5,405 nucleotides of DNA, from NCBI GenBank assembly GCA_964409985.1, contig CAYPEZ010000051.1, positions 1 through 5,405 on the forward strand, given 5' to 3'. A program made the position numbers and the translations under genes. The notes under the pieces are model-generated. The model worked only from the letters and a program-made list of their open reading frames with translations, did not search any database and was not told where the DNA came from. The DNA comes from CAYPEZ01 sp964409985 (lineage in GTDB: Bacteria > Patescibacteriota > Minisyncoccia > Phycocordibacterales > UBA6899). Below are positions 1 to 5,405 of this stretch, one piece after another (positions within the stretch are counted from its first letter, which is position 1; each line of letters begins with the position of its first letter).

Positions 1-41
1 TTTATTATCGATTTATTTTACCAAACATAATTAGTATTGTT
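1..41. other. AT-rich non-coding end after the truncated flippase
   Basis: Very AT-rich, with stop codons in all three minus-strand frames and no GC-rich hairpin that would mark a terminator. Positions 8-13 read ATCGAT, a short palindrome too small to interpret. No gene, repeat or insertion-sequence end can be recognised. It may be the start of a low-GC intergenic or mobile region outside the window. Confidence 0.6.
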
Positions 42-764
42 TTAAAATGTGTTGAGATAACTCGTTGCGAGCCCCCAAAGTGCTTGCGCACGAAGCGGTG
101 AAAGAATTTCATTCCATCGCCAAGGAATATCTGCCCCAGCCCAAGGAAGCGTGGTCGACCGATATTGTCCGTAATACAGCGCAATAGGTAATGATTCACA
201 CAGAACATATGAGAGAATCACTGCTTTCGCCCCGAGTTCGAAGAAGTAAAAACCACAAAGAATGGTGCAGAGTTTTATGACTTCTTCGGTGACAGCATAT
301 ACAGCTGTTGTGCGAAATCGACGAAACACTTGGTTCGCAACAACGACACGTGTTCGAAATGGTCCGATCAAAAACAGAAATGAGACAATGCGAACCATAT
401 CAGCGATCCCTTCATTATAAAAATGAGCAATCAGCGTCGCCCCAAAAAACACGAACAGGAATGGGAAAAAAGAAAGGAAAATTTGTAGACGAAAAAAATT
501 TACATGAAGACGCGCTGCTTCATCATGTTTGCCTTGAGCATGCAAGATTCCAAGATCGGCAATAATCGTTGAACTCATTCCAGGTAGTGCAAAGATAGAC
601 AACAGCGCCGGAAGAGACATGACCAATTCAACAAGACCATACTCATACACGGAGAGATTTTTCAGTATCACAAAAACCACAACAAGCCCGACAATACGGC
701 TCGCACTATTACTTAAAGACTGGAACAATGTCCCTCTCCCAATGGTATGAATGAGGTTTGTCAT
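42..764 (-). pseudogene. Wzx-type polysaccharide flippase, N-terminal half only (truncated)
   Basis: 240 residues from ATG at 764-762, which overlaps the glycosyltransferase TGA as ATGA, to TAA at 44-42. The sequence starts IGRGTLFQSLSNSASRIVG, typical of oligosaccharide flippases (MOP superfamily), which move lipid-linked glycans across the membrane. Six hydrophobic segments are visible (about 11-35, 43-70, 91-118, 123-145, 157-177 and 179-200), followed by a polar loop. A seventh helix begins RAQALWGLATSYLNT (225-239) and is cut off. Family members usually have 12-14 helices and about 400-480 residues, so only half is here. All three minus-strand frames carry stops before the left edge, so a single frameshift does not rescue it within the window. 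Base composition changes sharply at the truncation point (about 18% GC in 1-60 against 55% in 61-120), suggesting a recombination or assembly junction. It is unlikely to transport alone, unless the other half is encoded separately beyond the left edge. Confidence 0.75.
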
Positions 765-1842
765 AGCGAAATAATCCGACGCGCTCGATCATCCCATGTG
801 TAACGAGATAAATCAAAAGGCTTTTTTTTCTTTTTCAACGCCTCACATATTCCTTGTGCTAGCGCTTGCGCATCATCCGGTTTCACTAGGGTTGCATGGT
901 CATCATCTAAATGTTCAACAATAGAAGGAATTCGGGAAGCAACAATAGGCCNNNNNNNNNNGTATAGTGTGCAGAAATTTCCTCTTTTGCTGTGTTTGGA
1001 AGAACAAGCACGTCTGCAGCACATTGCCAGAGCGGAATCTCAATGTGCGGACGCCGGCCAACCAGATGGATATTTTTGGTGTCTTTGTATTTTTCACCGA
1101 ACTGCTTAATATCCTCTTCCCTCCCCCCAACAAAAAGTATCTCGACCTCAGGCATGTACTGCGCCGCTTCTGCAAGAGTGTGCACCCCTTTCCATGCATA
1201 GAGGTGGCCAGTATAGATAGCATATTTCTTTGAAACATCGAGGTGAAGTTTTTTTCTCGCTTCTTCTTTAGAAATACTGAGTGTAAATTCGCTCACATCA
1301 ACAGCGTTAGGAATGACAACAATCTTTTCAGATGCGATGTGGAATTTTTTCATTAGCGCCTCTTTTTTCCAGTTATTTGTAGATAAAATCTTTTGTACGC
1401 GACGAAATATGAGTGCGTAGTATGCATCTTTGTGTTCAGGAAAATCATGTACTGCAATAATAGTGTTCGGAAAGAACAACGTCGAGAGCAAGAGCGGGAA
1501 AGATTCATTTGAATAAATCACATCGTCTTGTTTTGCCCTGAACAGGAGGTAGAAAAATACGGAAAGACCAAAAACAATGAAACTTATTGAAAAAGCTGCC
1601 CGAGAAAGGAGGGGGACCCAAAAAAAATCGATAGTGGGGAGAAAGACCACTCGAAAATTCTTTTTCACCCCAAAGTACGCATATGGATCCTCGTGACTTC
1701 TTCCTAATCTCCTCGGAACGAGAAGGACTGTCTCCGCTCCCAACATAGCGAATGATTCGGCCTCTTTCGCCGCAAAAAGTGTTGCGGCCCGCTCCCCTGG
1801 GAACCGGCCGTGATAGATACTCCAGATACGCCGTGGCGTCAT
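761..1842 (-). CDS. GT-B glycosyltransferase, family 4-like, interrupted by assembly gap
   Basis: One gene is read in two frames because a 10-N gap (952-961) replaces unknown sequence. Upstream of the gap are 294 residues in frame with the ATG at 1842; downstream are 63 residues to TGA at 763-761. The N-terminal domain starts IWSIYHGRFPGERAATLFAAKEAESF (about 6-31, acceptor-side loop). The C-terminal nucleotide-sugar domain shows VVIPNAVDVSEF (175-186), YTGHLYAWKGV (210-220), EILFVGG (234-240) and CAADVLVLPN (274-283). Next comes KEEISAHYT at the gap and then (R/G)PIVASRIPSIVEHL after it. This is the usual order of GT4 enzymes. The missing piece should be the conserved SPxKxFEYMA-type segment carrying the Glu that contacts the donor sugar. 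True length is probably near 370 residues. A 20-residue hydrophobic run (82-101) may give membrane association. Role: adding a sugar to a lipid-linked oligosaccharide on the cytoplasmic side; donor and acceptor unknown. Its stop overlaps the flippase start. Confidence 0.88.
952..961. other. assembly gap (10 N) inside the glycosyltransferase
   Basis: Ten undetermined bases. On the minus strand the left flank gives ACN, which is Thr whatever the third base, and the right flank gives NGG, which is Arg, Gly or Trp. The eight bases between do not keep frame, so the run is a placeholder, not a measured length. By homology roughly 36 bases should lie between these two codons, a value inferred from the usual GT4 pattern. 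Confidence 0.97.
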
Positions 1843-1869
1843 GCGGCTATGATAACATGCGAAGAAAGG

Positions 1870-2481
1870 CTAGGGTTGCAGCGCAGGGGAAGAAAAAACT
1901 CCGATGCGGTGTTTGGGAAGCTCGTGAATACATTCGATGCGGAGCACCTTTTTCACCAAAAACCAGAGAATACGGGTCCTCCACGAGCGATACATCGAGA
2001 TAATCACCACTCCCCCACGAGCAAGGAAGGGACGGTAAGCGTAGAGCACTTTTTTTGCATCGACATAGTACAGAATCTCATTAAACACGATGACATCAAA
2101 CTGGTCTTTAAGTTGTGGTAGCTCAACGTCCATAGGAGTAAACTGTTCACTTGGAAAAAGCATTTGTGCCTTCTTGATCGCAGTCTCTGAAATATCGATA
2201 CCCAGATAAGGCACTAAGCTTCCAGACTGACGCATACACTCGAGAAGTGCTCCCTCCCCACACCCAACATCAAGAACAGAGGATCGCTTCCCGCCCTTTT
2301 CTCTTTGAACGATATATGCTGCGATCCACTTGGTATTTTCTTGGGCATCACGAAGCCTCTCCCATTTCCCCTTTCGATATTGATCTTCCCAGGCATCTTT
2401 TCCTTGACGAACCACGAGTGGGTCTTCTCCCCTAAGAGTGCGCATGAGTATTCTTCCCAAACGCTGGATCAGTTGTGCCAT
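1870..2481 (-). CDS. class I SAM-dependent methyltransferase
   Basis: Complete 203-residue protein with a Rossmann-type methyltransferase domain (about residues 50-165). Motif I is VLDVGCGEG (69-77), the SAM-binding glycine loop. YLGIDIS (92-98) carries the acidic residue expected to bind the ribose hydroxyls. FTPMDVE (114-120) supplies the Asp near the adenine, FDVIVFNEILYYV (128-140) is the motif II strand, and PFLARGGVVIISMY (151-164) is the post-II strand. The basic N-terminus (1-45) contains DAWEDQYRKGKWERL, a pattern common before motif I in methyltransferases of glycan and lipid loci. After residue 165 there is a basic hydrophobic stretch (WRTRILWFLVKKVLRI) that could bind a membrane or a lipid-linked substrate. 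The ATG at 2481 is the only start before the upstream TAG, which is in the same frame five sense codons away; no ribosome binding site is visible. Sugar O-methylation is the likely role from context, but the substrate is unknown. Confidence 0.88.
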   Translation of the reverse strand: MAQLIQRLGRILMRTLRGEDPLVVRQGKDAWEDQYRKGKWERLRDAQENTKWIAAYIVQREKGGKRSSVLDVGCGEGALLECMRQSGSLVPYLGIDISETAIKKAQMLFPSEQFTPMDVELPQLKDQFDVIVFNEILYYVDAKKVLYAYRPFLARGGVVIISMYRSWRTRILWFLVKKVLRIECIHELPKHRIGVFSSPALQP

Positions 2482-2496
2482 GATGAAGAAGAATTT

Positions 2497-2646
2497 CTAG
2501 AAAAGCGTGTAGATGAACGGAGCAAGAGCTGAGCCTTGTCCAACAACAACAAGCACTCCAACCAGAAGGAGCATGATGATAATAGGGAGCAACCAAAACT
2601 TTTTACGCTTTGCAAAAAAACCCAAAAGATCTTTAAGAAAATCCAT
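2497..2646 (-). CDS. DUF5989-like single-pass membrane peptide (49 aa)
   Basis: A 49-codon gene, easily missed by length cut-offs. ATG at 2646-2644, TAG at 2499-2497. The protein begins MDFLKDLLGFFAKRKKFW, a short amphipathic helix ending in the basic cluster KRKK (13-16). It continues with one hydrophobic segment (about 18-36, starting WLLP) and ends QGSALAPFIYTLF (37-49). The WLLP-hydrophobic core-QGSALAPFIYTLF layout matches what I know of the DUF5989 family, whose members are about 50 residues and end in nearly the same sequence. The positive charge before the segment predicts N-terminus inside and the conserved C-terminus facing outward. The gene lies 26 bases after the SxtJ stop and 15 bases before the methyltransferase start. 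The upstream spacer is A-rich with no Shine-Dalgarno. Function is unknown; linkage to carbamoyltransferase and SxtJ genes suggests the three act together. SxtK of saxitoxin clusters may be the equivalent (from memory, unchecked). Confidence 0.88.
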   Translation of the reverse strand: MDFLKDLLGFFAKRKKFWLLPIIIMLLLVGVLVVVGQGSALAPFIYTLF

Positions 2647-2672
2647 ATTTTTTTAATGAATGATAATGCGTA

Positions 2673-3104
2673 CTAAAATGGGTCCGCCATCGTACTCCCT
2701 TCTTCTTTAGAAAGCACCAGGACCCGGTAAGACTCCTTCGAGCTAAACTTCCTTGCAAGTGGGTCCTTTCCAATCATTTTAAAGAAAAGCGCAATAGGAG
2801 TAAACATACCAAAAAAAATAATTCCAAGAATGAGGCGTGTATTTATCCATCCGAGTACTGCTGCAAACATCATCCACACGACATAAATAGGACGAAGAAG
2901 CTGGGGAATATATTGCGCAAGAAATCCAATAACAAGAGCAATACCAAACATGGTTGGATAGATCCCAAACGAATGATGGACAAATGCGTACAGGACAACA
3001 CCCAGGACAAGAAGCACAGTCATAACGGAAATCCCAGCTGTACGAACCTCCTTAAGAGAGGCCTGTGCGTGTTTTTTAAATTCTTGTGAAAAAAAATTTT
3101 GCAT
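2673..3104 (-). CDS. SxtJ-like small integral membrane protein
   Basis: Using the ATG at 3104-3102 gives 143 residues beginning MQNFFSQEFKKHAQ. This start is preferred because it falls 2 bases after the carbamoyltransferase TAA and gives the usual SxtJ-type length. An in-frame ATG at 3134 would add 10 residues and overlap the upstream gene by 28 bases. Neither start has a clear ribosome binding site. The protein has a short amphipathic, Lys-rich N-terminus and then about four hydrophobic segments (roughly residues 22-42, 47-66, 72-88 and 90-111). A cytoplasm-type tail follows with GKDPLARKF (112-120), matching the conserved Lys-Asp-Pro-Leu-x-x-Lys/Arg-Phe signature I associate with SxtJ proteins. 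The family name comes from the saxitoxin cluster, where sxtJ sits beside the carbamoyltransferase gene sxtI. Its function is unknown. Position directly behind the carbamoyltransferase and in front of a DUF5989 gene suggests a membrane partner or recruiter of that enzyme (inference). The stop is TAG at 2675-2673. Confidence 0.88.
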   Translation of the reverse strand: MQNFFSQEFKKHAQASLKEVRTAGISVMTVLLVLGVVLYAFVHHSFGIYPTMFGIALVIGFLAQYIPQLLRPIYVVWMMFAAVLGWINTRLILGIIFFGMFTPIALFFKMIGKDPLARKFSSKESYRVLVLSKEEGSTMADPF

Positions 3105-3106
3105 GA

Positions 3107-4963
3107 TTAGTCCAGAGTGAATGCTGTTTTCCATTCATCGCTTTCTTTCCATTCTGGGAGACGTGTATGTTTTCTAATAACATAATCACCCAGAACAAGA
3201 GTGTCCATCTCTGTCCTCCGAAAACACGCATATGCCTCTTCGGGAGAGCAGACGATGGGTTCTCCTCGAACATTAAAAGACGTATTTACAAGGACTGACG
3301 ACCCTGTCTTTTGTTTAAACACAGAAAGGAGTGAGTGGAATCTCGGGTTTGTATCTTTGTGAATGGTCTGGATCCGAGCAGAATAGTCCACGTGAGTTAC
3401 AGCTGGAATAGTTGAGCGAGGAATATTCAGTTTTTCAATTCCAAAGAGTTTCTGTTCAGCTGCTGTCATGGGAATACGCTTCTCCGAGACCACCTCTGCA
3501 ACAATAAGCATGTATGGGCTCGGACGATCTTGGAGAAAGTATTCAGAGACGTCTTCTGCAAGTACTGCTGGGGCAAAAGGTCGAAAAGATTCTCTATACT
3601 TTATTTTCAGATTCATCACTGACTGCATTTTTGTATTACGCGCGTCTCCAATGATTGAGCGATTTCCAAGAGCACGCGGACCAAATTCCATACGACCCTG
3701 GAACCATCCAATGACTTTTCCTTCTTCAAGATCTCGAGTGATTTCGTGATAAAGTGCTTCCTGAGGTACATGGAGGTAGGGAATATTTTCTCGATCAAGA
3801 AATTCACGAATAGTATCACTCCCCCATTCTGGACCAAGATAGGAACCTTTCATGGAGTCTTTTCCTTGAACGATCTTCCGTTCATTCCCAAGATGTTCAT
3901 ACCAATACGCAAGCGCAGCCCCAAGAGATCCTCCAGCATCCCCAGCTGCTGGCTGAATCCAAATATCATCAAAAATCTTTTCCCGGAGGAGCCTCCCGTT
4001 TGCGACACAATTCAATGCAACACCACCAGCAAGACATAGATAGCGTGCTTGGGTCTCTTTCTGTATTGTCTTTGCCAGACGCAAGACAATCTCTTCCGTT
4101 ACTTCTTGTATAGATCGTGCAATATCCATCTCTCGTTGTGTGAGAGGGCTTTCGGGTTTTCGCGCGGGGCCACCGAAGAGCGTGTTAAATTTCTCTGATG
4201 TCATTGTGAGGCCACCCATATAATCAAAATAAGACATATCCATACGAAACGTTCCATCGTCTCGAAGATCTATCAGGTGTTTTTTGATGAGGTCAACATA
4301 TGTTGGTTCCCCGTATGGAGCTAAGCCCATAAGTTTATATTCACCAGAGTTCACCTTGAATCCGGTATAGTACGTAAACGCAGAATAGAGAAGCCCTAAC
4401 GAATGTGGAAAGCGAATCTCCCACAATGGGTTCAGCCTATGACCTTCGCCTAACCACGCTGTTGTTGTCGCCCATTCCCCAACCCCATCAACACACAGAA
4501 CCGCAGCCTTTTTATACGGACTTGGGAAAAACGCTGATGCTGCATGCGACTGATGATGTCCTGAGAAAAAAAGTGGAGGGATTTTTTTTGTACCAGACAT
4601 TTCTCTGAGAATGTGCTCAAGTTCTTTGCGCAGCTCCCGCCGTAAAAAAAGCTTTTCCTTTAACCACACGGGGATGGCACGCAAGAACGAGGTGAATCCC
4701 TTTGGGGCAATCGCAAGATATGTTTCAAGAAGTCTCTCAAACTTTAATAGTGGCTTATCGTAAAAGACAATCGCTTCAACATCAGAAAGCGTGATTCCGC
4801 CCTCTGTCAGGCAGTAGCGCACAGCGGCATGTGGGAACCGTTCATCGTGCTTTTTTCTTGAAAAACGCTCTTCCTGCGCCGCAGCAATAATTTCACCATC
4901 ACAAAGCAGTGTTGCTGCACTATCATGATAATACGCTGAAATCCCCAAAATATACTTTGACAT
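3107..4963 (-). CDS. O-carbamoyltransferase, NodU/CmcH/TobZ family
   Basis: Complete 618-residue protein, a normal length for the family. Such enzymes move the carbamoyl group from carbamoyl phosphate to a hydroxyl, using ATP through a carbamoyl-adenylate intermediate (established for TobZ). The N-terminal Kae1-like part spans about residues 1-350. It shows GISAYYHDSAATLL (7-20), GHHQSHAASAFF (135-146), VDGVGEWATT (158-167), LAGGVALNCVANG (311-323) and PAAGDAGGSLGAA (338-350). His136, His140, Asp159 and Asp342 have the spacing of the family's metal ligands. The C-terminal carbamoyltransferase domain (about 370-600) shows GWFQGRMEFGPRALGNRSI (419-437), FRPFAPAVL (460-468), HVDYSARIQTI (524-534) and NTSFNVRGEPIV (560-571). 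No key motif is missing, so it should be active. The ATG at 4963 gives the canonical MSKYILGISA start and lies 6 bases after the upstream TAG; only a weak, too-close TAGGT precedes it. The stop is TAA. The acceptor cannot be read from sequence; with a glycosyltransferase and flippase downstream, a sugar hydroxyl is likely. Confidence 0.97.
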   Translation of the reverse strand: MSKYILGISAYYHDSAATLLCDGEIIAAAQEERFSRKKHDERFPHAAVRYCLTEGGITLSDVEAIVFYDKPLLKFERLLETYLAIAPKGFTSFLRAIPVWLKEKLFLRRELRKELEHILREMSGTKKIPPLFFSGHHQSHAASAFFPSPYKKAAVLCVDGVGEWATTTAWLGEGHRLNPLWEIRFPHSLGLLYSAFTYYTGFKVNSGEYKLMGLAPYGEPTYVDLIKKHLIDLRDDGTFRMDMSYFDYMGGLTMTSEKFNTLFGGPARKPESPLTQREMDIARSIQEVTEEIVLRLAKTIQKETQARYLCLAGGVALNCVANGRLLREKIFDDIWIQPAAGDAGGSLGAALAYWYEHLGNERKIVQGKDSMKGSYLGPEWGSDTIREFLDRENIPYLHVPQEALYHEITRDLEEGKVIGWFQGRMEFGPRALGNRSIIGDARNTKMQSVMNLKIKYRESFRPFAPAVLAEDVSEYFLQDRPSPYMLIVAEVVSEKRIPMTAAEQKLFGIEKLNIPRSTIPAVTHVDYSARIQTIHKDTNPRFHSLLSVFKQKTGSSVLVNTSFNVRGEPIVCSPEEAYACFRRTEMDTLVLGDYVIRKHTRLPEWKESDEWKTAFTLD

Positions 4964-4969
4964 ACCTAT

Positions 4970-5405
4970 CTATCGTGCGACATGTGAACGCAAGAAATCA
5001 AACAAACTCTGTGCTGCAAGAGCGTTTCCTGTGACATTAAAATGGTCATCTTTCTGATAATACATACGCTCTCCTCCTTGCTCGAGACTTAATCGAATAT
5101 CCTTTTCGAGATCGATATACGGAACCCCAAGTGTATCGAAGCAACTCCGTATTTCCCTCGATGGCTTAGACATATCCCATGTTTGCTCCTTCATGGTGGG
5201 AAAGGTTTGCAGATAACTATCCCAATCTGCTGAAAAGATTTGTTCTTTTGCGGGAACAATATATGCGACAAAGGTTGCTCCATCACGTTCAACAGATGTT
5301 TTTAAATCCCCAATCGTCTGACACACTTCCGGGAAAATTGTTTTAAAGGTTGTGTCATTGCTAGCGTTAAAAACATCAAAATAGAATGGATACCCACTAT
5401 CATAA
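4970..5405 (-). CDS. SGNH/GDSL-type hydrolase or acyltransferase, C-terminal part (5' end outside window)
   Basis: The reading frame is open from the right window edge to a TAG at 4972-4970, giving 144 residues. A GTG at 5326-5324 is available as a start, but the frame continues upstream of it with plausible protein (…FDVFNASDNTTFK…), so the gene is best read as entering from outside. The recognisable part is the C-terminal block KDDHFNVTGNALAAQ (fragment residues about 118-132). Its Asp-x-His-x-Asn-x-x-Gly pattern matches the last block of SGNH hydrolases and AlgX/AlgJ-like proteins, where the Asp and His belong to the catalytic triad. The nucleophile Ser block, and any N-terminal membrane anchor, lie outside the window. 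The stretch GVPYIDLEKDIR fits the strand and loop before the last block. The stop is 6 bases from the carbamoyltransferase start, so the two are probably co-translated. SGNH proteins are often found beside this kind of carbamoyltransferase module; removal or transfer of an acyl group on a glycan is inferred, not shown. Confidence 0.78.
   Translation of the reverse strand, partial: YDSGYPFYFDVFNASNDTTFKTIFPEVCQTIGDLKTSVERDGATFVAYIVPAKEQIFSADWDSYLQTFPTMKEQTWDMSKPSREIRSCFDTLGVPYIDLEKDIRLSLEQGGERMYYQKDDHFNVTGNALAAQSLFDFLRSHVAR

Noticed and set aside
5..47. Rescue of the flippase by a single-base frameshift near position 45
   Set aside because: The alternative frame adds only KTILIMFGKINR before two TAA codons. 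It loosely resembles flippase sequence but ends at once, so it does not restore the gene inside the window.
308..565. 85-codon open frame on the plus strand
   Set aside because: It lies antisense to the flippase, which has a clear family pattern, and its product is low-complexity and charged with no recognisable domain.
761..764. Alternative genetic code with TGA read as an amino acid (as in some CPR lineages)
   Set aside because: TGA ends the glycosyltransferase at the expected length in an ATGA overlap with the flippase start, which supports TGA as a stop.
907..951. Glycosyltransferase C-terminus read straight through the N run
   Set aside because: That frame gives a Leu-rich tail unlike the family, whereas the other frame gives the expected PIVASRIPSIVEHL and a proper end. 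The N count is arbitrary.
1752..2121. Overlapping plus-strand open frames across the methyltransferase-glycosyltransferase junction
   Set aside because: They are antisense to two recognisable genes and their translations match nothing I recognise.
2500..2672. Intergenic region or terminator between the SxtJ-like gene and the methyltransferase
   Set aside because: Most of it encodes the 49-residue DUF5989-like peptide; the remaining 26-base and 15-base spacers hold no hairpin followed by a T run.
3105..3134. Upstream ATG at 3134 as the SxtJ start
   Set aside because: It would overlap the carbamoyltransferase by 28 bases and add residues not typical of the family; the ATG at 3104 fits better, though it has no ribosome binding site either.
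3746..4039. 97-codon open frame on the plus strand
   Set aside because: Fully antisense to the well-conserved carbamoyltransferase; no domain and no start context.

Overview
The window reads as one bacterial transcription unit. All seven genes lie on the minus strand, so transcription runs from the right edge (5405) to the left edge (1). The gaps between genes are 2 to 27 bases, with one 4-base ATGA overlap, so a single upstream promoter outside the window is likely. No RNA gene, CRISPR array, insertion sequence or convincing terminator is visible. A run of 10 N at 952-961 shows the sequence is a scaffolded, probably metagenomic, assembly.

The gene order in the direction of transcription is as follows. 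(1) The C-terminal part of an SGNH-type hydrolase (5405-4970). (2) A full-length O-carbamoyltransferase of the NodU/CmcH/TobZ family (4963-3107). (3) A small multi-pass SxtJ-like membrane protein (3104-2673). (4) A 49-residue DUF5989-like single-pass membrane peptide (2646-2497). (5) A class I SAM-dependent methyltransferase (2481-1870). (6) A family-4-like glycosyltransferase split by the assembly gap (1842-761). (7) The N-terminal half of a Wzx-type polysaccharide flippase (764-42), which stops at about half the usual length exactly where base composition collapses.

Taken together this looks like part of a surface-glycan locus (O-antigen, capsule or exopolysaccharide type). The glycosyltransferase would build the lipid-linked oligosaccharide, the methyltransferase and carbamoyltransferase would decorate it, the SGNH protein could add or remove acyl groups, and the flippase would export it. 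The central module of carbamoyltransferase, SxtJ and a tiny DUF5989 peptide resembles the sxtI-sxtJ-sxtK trio of saxitoxin clusters. It is the most interesting part of the window, because the two small membrane proteins have no established function.

The organism cannot be named from this window. None of the six internal starts has a strong Shine-Dalgarno sequence, stop codons TAG, TAA and TGA are all used, and the proteins have the flavour of glycan genes from uncultivated bacteria. A member of the Patescibacteria (CPR) is plausible but unproven. The standard stop assignment is supported by the ATGA overlap between the glycosyltransferase and the flippase.
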